Assembly: GCA_950022655.1 (NCBI GenBank) | Contig: OX465579.1 | Span: forward strand, 141,245,118-141,309,117 | Source of the DNA: Alentia gelatinosa | Taxonomy: Eukaryota; Annelida; Polychaeta; Phyllodocida; Polynoidae | DNA length: 64,000 bases | Reading direction: 5' to 3' | Shown: piece by piece, positions 50,150 through 59,230 of the stretch | Layout: each line of letters begins with the position of its first letter | Position numbering within the stretch: the stretch's first letter is position 1 | Translations under genes and position numbers: made by a program | Notes under the pieces: model-generated | Told to the model about the DNA's origin: nothing | Database searches by the model: none | Seen by the model: only the letters and a program-made list of their open reading frames with translations

Positions 50150-53100
50150 TTAAATATCAAACTTGTATTTCGGACAGGGCACTCTTGACGATTTTCTGAC
50201 ATCCACTTTGAACATTTCCTGTTGCTTGACTCTGGCATGAAGTTTGGGGACTGCAATAACGCCAATAAAAATAGCACTTACCTTCAATGTGAATAATATC
50301 TTATAATAATACAAATGTCTCCATAAATTTTGTTAAAAAGCATAATAAAAATAGGAAAGACCGTAATTTATAAACCAACATGAATGATAAATAACTTTAG
50401 AAATAAGGGCCTATTTTGGTGTATAAAACTTATTATGTTTTTTTTTATAGTATTTAAATAAAAAATTATTAATTGTACCTTCAGATGAAGGTATGACTTC
50501 ACTATCTTGGGTAGGCTCGTCTTCGGATTCGTAATCCTGCTCCTCCCATTGGGTTCCTACTGTCGATAAAATCTTAATCCTTGGGGTAGAATGTATCAAC
50601 ATCTTCAGCTCTTGCATTTCTTTTTTCATATGATTTAGTTCTCCTTTCACTTCTGTTATCTGATTCTGCATGTTTTTGTCATGATCACAGGTAGTAGCGA
50701 TATGTATTCTTCCGATTGCTTCTGTTAATTTCTCCAAGTTATTAACAAGTCGTGGATTGTTGTTGCCGTTTGCACTTTCGGTCTGAATGGAAGCCTCTCG
50801 TCCCGCGATGTAAACATCTATCGGGCTTAATTGATTAAGCGTTGCTGCCTCATTTTCGGTGACTTCACGGACTAGCATATCAACAGCTGAAATGCAAAAA
50901 CAATTTTTATATTTCCTACGTTAGCATCTATAGAAATGCATTGTGTTTTTTTCGACATCATGGTAAACAGGCACATGCTGTCAAACAGGCTGGTATTGTT
51001 AATATTTATAGGATAGAAGTAAAGTGATTTCAAAAGATAAACATATTTTAGCTGGTGGAGACAATATCATTTGTATATAGCGTTCATGTACTATTATCCA
51101 TCACTATTTAGATGTACACGTTATAAATCTCACTTTCTGGATGAAAGTCGTCCAGTGTAGGGGCAATCACAGCATGTACTTCTTTCACAGAACCACAGAG
51201 AGATGGAGCACTACTCGAAGAATAACTGTTGACATGGCAAGGAACAGTAGGTACAGGAGGCGATCGTACAAACGAGAAGGCAGGAAGATCTTCACTTGGG
51301 TCTGACCTCTGGGTTTCCGAATTAGTTCCACTAGAAATCACTACGGTCTGTGTTAGGTTGCCTTAAATAGAGATATAAACCATAGCAAATTAGAAACGCT
51401 AGAGGTTTTTTACTATTTTTTATATTTTTTAGGTCTCTTCAGTTTACATTGCCATTCGTATATAAATACCGATTCAGAACGATAATATAATCTATAGAGA
51501 TTTACCTCTTGTCTATTTTTACAAATAGACTTAAAATATTTATACTTTAATCTAAAAATAAAAGGTTGTTGTATACCAGCTTGGATTCAATAAAGCACTG
51601 TACAATAGTTATATAGTTAACAACTAAAATAATCACTTACTCATCGAAAGGGGTAGACTATCTTGTGACATTACGGTTGAAGGGGTTGAAGACAAAATAC
51701 CCGAGGAAGCTGTTAACTGAATAGGCGCACTCTCAAGATTCCTTTTTTTATACAAGGGCTCACCGACATCTGTTAAAATATAGGAAATCGTTTTTTCTGA
51801 ATATCAAGCACGTTATACATTTCGTTTTATTACATATAAGAGATGTAGGAAATTGATCGTTATTCCACTGGGTAATTTGTCTAAGGTATATAAGTTTATT
51901 TTCTGTAGTTTACTATGTAGGTTATGTGGAAAAAGAAAAGCGTGCCGGATGGAAAATTAAATATTGAAATTTATACTATTTGTAGGGTATAGGCTATTAC
52001 GATTGAAAATTAGCGAAATACCGTTTTCCTCCTCCTCTGCTTTACGAAGTAAACGCGCCTGCAACTCGGCACGGGATTCTTTCACTACTGTACAACGGCT
52101 GGGTGTGGTAGTAAACGGTGGTTTAGACCTAGTACAGGAAGGTATTCTCCTACTGAGGTGAACTGACTTATTGACGACCGGAGGCTGAACTTGACATTCA
52201 GTAGTAGAAGACTGACTGCTTTCAGGACTGTCGATACATCCGACTTCCTTTGTGTTTGGCATTCCTGCATTATAACCACAGCGTCACATGAAAGTGTCGT
52301 AACATGTGTTTATACGGTATTAAAAACCATCAAAACAATGGCCACAAATTTTAATGCCTGTGGGAAAGAATGCCGCTGATTGGTCTATTAGAACGTGAGA
52401 TTGGGCCTCTATAGCAAATATTACGTATAACTAGAAGCAACAATCTTCGCATGGACGTGAACAAGAACGAACTACTTGACGATGCGGCGGTGCTAACATG
52501 GCCATTGATAAGTTCGTTAGAATCGTCAAGTATACTACTATATAAGCAATTCTTAAGGTCAATATGCATTGTAGGCCAAGGGATTAGGTTAGAGAAGTCC
52601 GGTAATGTGATTATTTATAAACAAATGGCTTTCAGATTTCTTTAAAAGTGATAAGCAGGGTGAATTTTTACCTAGTTTAAGGAATACTAGTGAAATCTTA
52701 CCCTTTATGTTCACCTTTGAAAGGGAAACATAGAAATTTTGTAGTATGTTCTATTACTTCATTTAATGGAAATGATAGTAAAAGATTGTGAGGATGTGAA
52801 ATTATGACAACGACAAGGCGATTTATAAATTACATTACCTAGGACTGTATTCTCAGAGGCATAGAGTAATGCTAGATCGTCAATGGGGTTGGAGTACAGT
52901 CGTAGAGGAAGAGCTCCGTTTCCAGTCTGCTGCAGAAATTCATTTCTCTCCCTAGCCTGTAATTGTGTATAATACATTTAGTTTACGGAATAGTGTAATT
53001 GCAAAAAGACTAATATTGATACGTTCTAACTATTAGTGCTTATAAGTATTAGTATAAATAGTAGTTACTTGTACTAACCACTGGCTCAACCAAAAACGTC

Positions 53101-56100
53101 CTCGACAGTAATTGATCATGCAAATCAAACAAGTCTTATAACTTTTCAGTGACAAATAAATTTCAACGTACTTAATGGTTTAATAAAACTGGCAATGAGT
53201 TCGCCAAAACGGGCGGTGCTAGGACGGTCAATGACTGGGTAGTTTGAAATGAACTGCAACTACTTATATTAATGAAAGTATTTTTTTGGGTTTCTTAGAA
53301 TAATCACAGTAAAATAAATCGAACAATCGTACATCTCCAGGGACACTAATCACTTCATAGCATGTTAGGCAGCAACCTCTACAGTAATTAGCCGAATATG
53401 TACCTTTGTTTTCAGTCAATATTGAAAAAGGATAAGCATATAAACAATTGGTAATTAGGAGTGTTAGTATATTGTATACTATGTTTAATTATACTTTATT
53501 AAACTGGCTTCTCCCTTATAGTTACTTACACGCTTCCGTGCTTGCGATACATATGTGATTTGTTTTTTTTTGCATTCCCCAGTACTGCGATTAACAACAG
53601 ACAATCCGTTCACGCGTGCTGAAATATCAAACGAGGACCCAACTCACAGTTTTATTTTCAAATGTTCTATTTTATATATCTTATAACTGGTTGTTGTGTA
53701 TTGCCATAACTGCACACTGCTGCCACCTAGTGTTATACTACTACTACGTTTGTAATTGGTACACACACAGAGTGTGCACCTCACTTTGAGCTGACCTAAT
53801 AAACCACTAAGAACACAACAGTGGCGACGAGGATGGGATGCACCCAGAAAGCAAGTCATCCATGCAGCTAAGTGATAGAATCTAAAACTACAGACTTGAA
53901 AGAAGTTGTGTATGCCTTTTGTTTTACTGTTTCACAACAGTAAGGCTGACTATTGTGAAGTTAGAGGAGTGTCACTGCTGTCACTGTGAGTCACATGGTT
54001 GACAGTTTCCATACATAGTAATAGTGTGGGACAGTGACAACACCACATGTGTATGTGTGTATAGACAGTAAGCAGTAAACACACATATATTGTCAGTGCA
54101 TAGTAAGGCAGTAAAGTGAGAGTGAAAATAACAGTAAAGTAACCTACCACTCTGTGTTCAAGTGACAGTGCAAAGTAAATGCACAAAAGACATTGTGTAA
54201 AATGGCTGCAAGAGCATTCACACCTATCAGTGAGTTCAAACCCAAACTGGAGAAATGGTCAACATACAAAGTGCGATTTACGTCATGGTTACTGATAAAC
54301 AAAGTACATGAGGATGAGAAATTTGATGCATTTATTGCTGCAGTGGGGTCAGATGCAGTTACACTGCTTATTTCTCTATGTGCCCCCACTGATTTAACTA
54401 CCAAGTCATATGCTGAGTTGGTCACGTTGCTGGACAGCCATTACAGGTCAGGGGTAAACGAGCTGTCCCGCAGTTACAAGTTCGATACACGAGTCCAGGG
54501 TGAAAATGAGTCCGTTCTGGAGTTTATAACAGAACTAAAAGAGATGTCAATTGATTGCGGTTTCGGAGACGTAATCCAAGTAGAGAAGAGGCTGCGCAAC
54601 CGTCTCGTCGCAGGTATACGATCGGAAGCAATTCAGGCGAGGTTGCTCAGCATGGCGGATACGCTGACATGGAAGTCAGCTCAGGAAATTGCCACAAGTA
54701 TGGATTCACCAAGAAGCATAGTAAACAAATGCACGCAGCTTGTGAGGTAAACAAAGTCTTCGTACCGAGAGGCAGAGGACGTGGAAATCCGTCTCGAAGA
54801 CCAGACAAGCGACCATGTTACCGTTGTGAACAGTACCACAGTGGTGAGTGTCCTTTCATAAATGCCACCTGTTACGAGTGTAACAAAAAGGGTCACATTT
54901 CCACGGGGTAAAAGTAAAAACAAGTCGCAGCACTCATCGAGTACCAACCAGTCTAGAGGTAGAGGAAAATCGCGAGGTCGAGGGCGACGTGGCCATAGTG
55001 GAAATCGTTATCATGCTCACGAGGTTGCTGAAGATTACGACGAAGATGAATGCGCAGAAGTAAGCTTTGCGAGTCTATTCAAAGTGAGTCAAGAGGTTCA
55101 TCATAACCAAGACGTGCTCAACAAAGAATACAAAGTTGATATCAAAGTTAATCAGAATGACCTGACTTTCGCCGTTGACACAGCATGTGCTGTCTCAATC
55201 ATCGGGGAGGAGTTGTACAGTAAGTACCTCAGTAAGGAAGAACTCCGTCCTGCATCGACACGCCTGAAGTCCTATACCGGTCATCCAGTTGAGCTTCTCG
55301 GAGAAGTTACTGTAAATGTGAGTCATAACAACCAGACGAGGGTCCTGCCGTTGGTTGTTGCCAAAGGTCGACGTACATCTTTGTTTGGCCGAAACTGGAT
55401 GAAAGCTATACGCCTGGACTGGCAAAATATATTCTCAGTAAGAGAATCAACAGTTGATGGTTTGCTGAAGAAGTACGAAAACGTATTCAAACCAGGTATC
55501 GGGGAGATCAAGGAGTTTGAGGCACGTATCGACGTTGAACCGACAGCCGCACCAAAATTCTTCAAAGCTCGTCCGGTACCATACGCGCTAACTGAGAAAG
55601 TAAAAGAAGAGCTTGACCGACTGGAAGACAACGGCGTCATTCGGAAAACAGAAAAAAGCGATTGGGCATCACCAATCGTTGTCGTCCCAAAGGCCGACGG
55701 TAAATTACGTCTGTGCGGTGACTACAAAGTGTCCGTAAATAGTGACATCATTGATCAGCCATGCACCTTGCCCACAACAGATGACATCTTCGCTACACTT
55801 GCCGGGGGCAAGTACTTCTCGAAGTTAGATTTGTCCAATGCATACCTACAGCTACGTGTTGAGGAGTCTTCTCGTAAATACCTTACTCTCAACACCATCC
55901 AAGGGCTGTATGAAGTTCTTCGTCTTGCAAATGGCATTAAGTCAGCACCTCGCATCTTTCAAACGACCATGGTAAAGATGCTCATGGGTATACCAGGGGT
56001 CTGTGTCTACCTAGACGACATATTGATAGCAGCTGAGACATGGGACGAAGCATTGAGAAGGCTTGAGATGGTGCTGGAACGACTTTCCAAATACAATGTC

Positions 56101-59100
56101 AGGATAAAAAGAGAGAAGTGTGAGTTCATGGTCAAGATGGTAAAATACCTTGGCCACCTGATCGATGAAAGAGGACGAAGACCACTGCCAGATAAGATTC
56201 ATGCCATCCGAAATGCAGCAGAGCCTAAGGATGTGTCAGAGTTACGCACAATCCTTGGAATGGTAAACTACTATGGCACCTTCATTCCTAACCTGTCAAC
56301 CCTGCTTGCTCCACTCCATCTTCTATTAAGAGATGACACACCATGGAAGTGGACCGCTGAATGCCGTAAGTCCTATGAGAAAGTAAAGGAGGCCTTGACA
56401 AGTGAGACGCTGCTCACCCATTATGATGTCAAGAAGAAGATTGTACTAGCCTGCGATGCTTCACCCTACGGAGTAGGCGCGGTTTTGTCACATATCGATG
56501 ACAACGGTGAAGAACGCCCCATAGCTTACGCGTCGCGTACGTTGACAAAGGCTGAGTCAAACTACGCTCAGATTGAACGCGAAGCTCTTACCATCATGTT
56601 TGGAGTGAAAAAGTTCCACAAGTACATATATGGCCGTAAGTTCACGCTTGTCACAGATAACAAGCCCTTGTCCATTATAATTGGGCCGAAGGCGGGAGTG
56701 CCAACACTATCAGCACTACGTCTGCAACGTTGGGCATTGGTTCTTATGAGTTACGACTATGACGTGGTATGTAAGAAAAGCCAAGAAAATGCCAACGCTG
56801 ATTTCCTTAGCCGAAATCCTGTGAACAAAGCCACAGTTTCACTGGAACAAGAAGTAAACTACTTCTCACATGTCAACCAGCTTCCAGTGACAGCTAAGGA
56901 TATCGCTAGTTCCACCAGAAAAGATCGAGTCCTGAGTAAAGTAATGGACTTCACACTAAATGGTTGGCCGAACTACATGAAAGATGATGAGATGCTCCCG
57001 TATTACTCAAGACGCACAGAAATCTCATGTGACCAAGGTTGTCTACTGTGGGGGATGCGAGTAATCATCCCTTGTAAACTGCAGGAACGCATCCTGGAAG
57101 AGCTGCACATAGAGCACCTGGGAATCGTCCGAACCAAGTGCCTCGCCAGAAGTTACTTCTGGTACCCAAAGATAGATGCAGCTATCGAGGAGTTAATTGG
57201 TCGCTGTGCTGTGTGCCAAAGCATGAGAAAAGAGCCGCCACCATCGCCGCTCTACCCATGGAAGTATCCAGAATCCCCATGGGATCGCATCCATATCGAC
57301 TTCGCTGAGTATAGGAGCGAGATGATACTGATTGTAGTCGACGCCCACTCAAAGTGGATAGAGGCAAAAGTGATGACATCGACCACCGCAGAACGCACCA
57401 TAGAGGTAATGGAAGACCTCTTCGCTCGATACGGCCTATGTAAAGAGCTAGTATCTGATAACGGTCCGCAATTTATTGCAGAGGAGTTCAAGGAATTCCT
57501 AGCTCATCATGGAATTCGACATAGCCTAACAGCACCGTACCACCCAGCTTCAAATGGCGCTGCTGAGAGAGCCGTCCAAACAGTAAAAGATGCTCTCAAG
57601 AAACACACCATTCAGGAAACAAAGCTGTCCACGGTCAGGAGACTTAATAGCTTCTTGTCTGTGTACCGTACTACACCACACACTGTTACTGGCGTGTCTC
57701 CAGCCCAGCTGTTTCTGAAGCGTGCGCTGCGTACACGTCTGACGCTATGCAAACCGTCACTTTAGGAGGCGGTACAACAGAAGCAACAGAGGATGAAGGA
57801 GACCCATGATCGTCATGCATCCAAGGCTCGTGAATTCACACAGAATGAACGTGTCCGTGTCAAGAGCCATCGTGGAGAACTGGTCCAGTACCTTCCAGGT
57901 ACGATCATCCACCGCCAGGGACCAGCCAATTATCTGGTTCGTGTTGGACGAAATATCCGCTTCGTTCACGTTGATCATCTACTGAAAACAGGTGAAACCA
58001 CACCACTACCCGAGGAAGGAGTTGAAACACCTCCACAAGTTGCGCTAGCACCACAGCCGCAACCACTGCCAGTAGATGAACCGGAGCCTGTGAGAGCCCC
58101 GGAACCGAGGTTTAACAGCAATTTACCACCATCACCTCCAACACCGCAAAAGCAGCTAGTTGCCGTTCAGCTATCACCAGCGAATAGACAATCGCCCACT
58201 AAGACAGTGAGGCCTGCAACGCCTCAGGTGACAGCTACAGCTCCAGCTAGTGTGAGCCAGCCTGAAACCAGATCATCTGGGCGTGCTGCCATCCCAAATA
58301 AATGGTTTAAGGATCCAAAAGTTTGGACCACATAGGGAGAGTGAATGGTAAAGATTCACTAGCGAAGGTGATGTGCTAGCAACCGCTCCCTTCTTAGATA
58401 AAAAACATATCACAAAGTATTTTTAGTAGAAATAGGCATAGTCCTTAGTTTAAATCTACTTAAGTATGTTATTCTCATATATATATAAGTCTAAACTTAT
58501 GATGCATTGTGCATGATATCATAAGTCATATTGAGCCAAGATCAAAAGACATTACTGTGCTATTACCTTGCCAAAACTAAAGATGATATAAGAAAACATG
58601 AACATTACCAAGAGCTCATTACAAACTTTACAGATAAATAAGATATACCAAAGACACTGCCGATATTACTAGAGCTTAACAGACATTTGATTTTCATCAT
58701 ATCTCGTTTTACCATTATCTGCTATGTTATGCTAACGTGTTGTTCAAAGAGGGGAGAGTGTTGTGTATTGCCATAACTGCACACTGCTGCCACCTAGTGT
58801 TATACTACTACTACGTTTGTAATTGGTACACACACAGAGTGTGCACCTCACTTTGAGCTGACCTAATAAACCACTAAGAACACAACACTGGTCAATACTT
58901 TTTTATTAATGCTATTTACTAAGTTACACATGTGAAAGCAGTTATTTGTATTGTTGAATGTGAAAACACCCTTTGCCATTTAAACTTACCAGCAACACGG
59001 GCCCAGGCATCGTCTTTTGAGCACTTACCACCACCAATACCCGTATGTGGGGCTTTCAGTATGTCCTTCTCGTCGACCGATGTGGAAAGCAAAACGTGTA

Positions 59101-59143
59101 ATTCTCGTGTGGACCAATTGGCACGACGTTTTGGCCATAGTTT
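50150..59143 (-). CDS. Myb/SANT-like protein of Harbinger type, 8 exons
   Basis: A nuclear DNA-binding partner protein. In Harbinger elements such a protein recruits the transposase to the element ends (family knowledge). Exons inferred on the minus strand: 58,990-59,143, 53,530-53,618, 52,839-52,956, 52,022-52,264, 51,641-51,769, 51,134-51,361, 50,479-50,886 and 50,150-50,250. All seven junctions keep the frame, and the joined 1,470 bp encode 489 residues without a stop before TAA at 50,150-50,152. Exons 1-2 form a Myb_DNA-bind_5-like domain: RRANWSTRELHVLL, then DAWARVA, VNGL, ECKKK, followed by RERNEFLQQTGNG in exon 3. The middle is Ser/Thr-rich; exon 7 has a heptad-like coiled coil (MKKEMQELKML region) and an acidic patch. 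No ATG opens exon 1, so a start exon lies upstream. A 15 bp one at 59,213-59,227 is possible but has a weak donor. Intron 1 contains the Gypsy element. Confidence 0.82.
53687..53691 (+). repeat. Target-site duplication of the Gypsy element, left
   Basis: CTGGT directly before the 5' LTR, repeated exactly at 58,888-58,892 after the 3' LTR. Five bases is the usual length for Gypsy/Ty3 integration. Confidence 0.95.
53692..53820 (+). repeat. 5' LTR, 129 bp
   Basis: It begins TGTTGTG and ends CACAACA, forming the terminal inverted repeat of the LTR. It contains AATAAA at 53,798-53,803, a likely poly(A) signal. By eye it is identical to the 3' LTR at all 129 positions. Confidence 0.97.
53822..53839 (+). 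promoter_or_regulatory. Primer binding site for tRNA-Ser
   Basis: TGGCGACGAGGATGGGAT, one base after the LTR, is complementary to the last 18 bases (with CCA) of animal tRNA-Ser(GCU). This tRNA would prime minus-strand DNA synthesis. Mag elements are known to use tRNA-Ser. Confidence 0.88.
54202..54750 (+). pseudogene. gag: gag of the Mag-like element, frame-broken
   Basis: This would be the particle-forming structural protein. The frame starts at an ATG (54,202) preceded by AAAA and encodes about 182 residues of a Gag region (early words FKPKLEKW and RFTSWLLINK). It stops at 54,748-54,750. Similarity then continues in the -1 frame from about 54,715 through a basic stretch (PRGRGRGNPSRRPD) into two zinc knuckles at 54,816-54,905. 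The first reads CYRC...H..GEC. The second reads CYEC..KKGH but runs into a stop at 54,909-54,911 before its last cysteine. The second frame change looks like a small deletion removing that cysteine. The first shift could be programmed frameshifting, but it lies inside gag, upstream of the knuckles, so damage is more likely. Confidence 0.8.
54862..57765 (+). CDS. pol: pol of the Mag-like element (PR-RT-RH-IN)
   Basis: An open frame of 967 codons for the replication enzymes. The domains in order are: protease with DTA (55,177-55,185) where DTG is usual; reverse transcriptase with YLDD (56,008-56,019); RNase H beginning at LACDASPYGVGAVL (about 56,445); integrase with its H...H and CAVC zinc part (about 57,105-57,213); and a DDE core with Asp in HIDF (57,298-57,300), Asp in SDNGPQF (57,457-57,459) and Glu in GAAERAV (57,565-57,567), a DDx35E spacing. 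The frame is the same as the first gag frame but separated from it by the gag breaks. It ends at TAG (57,763-57,765), after which the same frame continues with the integrase C-terminus, so this TAG is an internal stop. The real product would start in the gag-pol join, not at 54,862. Confidence 0.93.
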   Translation: MPPVTSVTKRVTFPRGKSKNKSQHSSSTNQSRGRGKSRGRGRRGHSGNRYHAHEVAEDYDEDECAEVSFASLFKVSQEVHHNQDVLNKEYKVDIKVNQNDLTFAVDTACAVSIIGEELYSKYLSKEELRPASTRLKSYTGHPVELLGEVTVNVSHNNQTRVLPLVVAKGRRTSLFGRNWMKAIRLDWQNIFSVRESTVDGLLKKYENVFKPGIGEIKEFEARIDVEPTAAPKFFKARPVPYALTEKVKEELDRLEDNGVIRKTEKSDWASPIVVVPKADGKLRLCGDYKVSVNSDIIDQPCTLPTTDDIFATLAGGKYFSKLDLSNAYLQLRVEESSRKYLTLNTIQGLYEVLRLANGIKSAPRIFQTTMVKMLMGIPGVCVYLDDILIAAETWDEALRRLEMVLERLSKYNVRIKREKCEFMVKMVKYLGHLIDERGRRPLPDKIHAIRNAAEPKDVSELRTILGMVNYYGTFIPNLSTLLAPLHLLLRDDTPWKWTAECRKSYEKVKEALTSETLLTHYDVKKKIVLACDASPYGVGAVLSHIDDNGEERPIAYASRTLTKAESNYAQIEREALTIMFGVKKFHKYIYGRKFTLVTDNKPLSIIIGPKAGVPTLSALRLQRWALVLMSYDYDVVCKKSQENANADFLSRNPVNKATVSLEQEVNYFSHVNQLPVTAKDIASSTRKDRVLSKVMDFTLNGWPNYMKDDEMLPYYSRRTEISCDQGCLLWGMRVIIPCKLQERILEELHIEHLGIVRTKCLARSYFWYPKIDAAIEELIGRCAVCQSMRKEPPPSPLYPWKYPESPWDRIHIDFAEYRSEMILIVVDAHSKWIEAKVMTSTTAERTIEVMEDLFARYGLCKELVSDNGPQFIAEEFKEFLAHHGIRHSLTAPYHPASNGAAERAVQTVKDALKKHTIQETKLSTVRRLNSFLSVYRTTPHTVTGVSPAQLFLKRALRTRLTLCKPSL
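57766..58335 (+). pseudogene. Integrase C-terminal part after the internal stop
   Basis: In the same frame as pol, directly after TAG 57,763-57,765. It encodes the typical integrase tail (KETHDRHA, then VKSHRG, LPGTI, GPANYLVRV, HVDHLL), then a Pro/Gln-rich linker, and ends RSSGR...WFKDPKVW before TAG at 58,333-58,335. In intact relatives this is one protein with pol. The first in-frame ATG is at 57,793. Confidence 0.85.
58336..58745 (+). other. 3' untranslated part of the Gypsy element
   Basis: About 410 bp of AT-rich sequence between the last stop and the purine tract. I see no env-like frame. Confidence 0.75.
58746..58758 (+). promoter_or_regulatory. Polypurine tract
   Basis: AAAGAGGGGAGAG stands directly before the 3' LTR, where plus-strand DNA synthesis is primed. 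Confidence 0.92.
58759..58887 (+). repeat. 3' LTR, 129 bp
   Basis: Identical to 53,692-53,820 by eye. TGTTGTG...CACAACA ends; AATAAA in the same place. Confidence 0.97.
58888..58892 (+). repeat. Target-site duplication of the Gypsy element, right
   Basis: CTGGT, an exact match to 53,687-53,691. Confidence 0.95.
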
Positions 59144-59230
59144 CTGGAACAAAAAAGTTAGATTTGTTAAAGTCTGGAAATTGGGTAAAACCTAATGAAC
59201 TACGTGTCACACCGAATGATAATCCATTGA

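Larger units (their letters stand above)
53692..58887 (+). mobile_element. Mag-like Ty3/Gypsy LTR retrotransposon, full length
   Basis: A 5,196 bp element bounded by identical 129 bp LTRs and a CTGGT target duplication. Internal order: tRNA-Ser primer site, gag, zinc knuckles, protease, reverse transcriptase, RNase H, integrase, proline-rich tail, purine tract. The short LTRs, the tRNA-Ser primer and the protein words fit the Mag lineage. It sits in sense orientation inside intron 1 of the minus-strand Myb/SANT gene, so it is antisense to that gene. Removing it with one target copy would leave an intron of about 170 bp. Its coding region has two frame changes and a stop, described under the gag and pol entries. 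Confidence 0.96.
46700..59230. mobile_element. PIF/Harbinger-like locus, ends unresolved
   Basis: Autonomous Harbinger elements carry a transposase gene and a Myb/SANT-like protein gene. Both are present here in convergent order: transposase on plus (46,962-49,627) and Myb/SANT on minus (50,150-59,143), with only about 520 bp between the stop codons. Without the inserted Gypsy element the locus would be about 7 kb. I could not find matching terminal inverted repeats or a 3 bp TWA target duplication, so the outer limits given are only those of the coding and motif region. The two genes may also be neighbours that no longer form one unit. Confidence 0.6.

Noticed and set aside
54700..54760. Programmed -1 frameshift site joining gag to the next frame
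   Set aside because: The change lies inside gag before the zinc knuckles, and I see no clear heptanucleotide slip site with a following structure. Kept only as an alternative in the gag entry.
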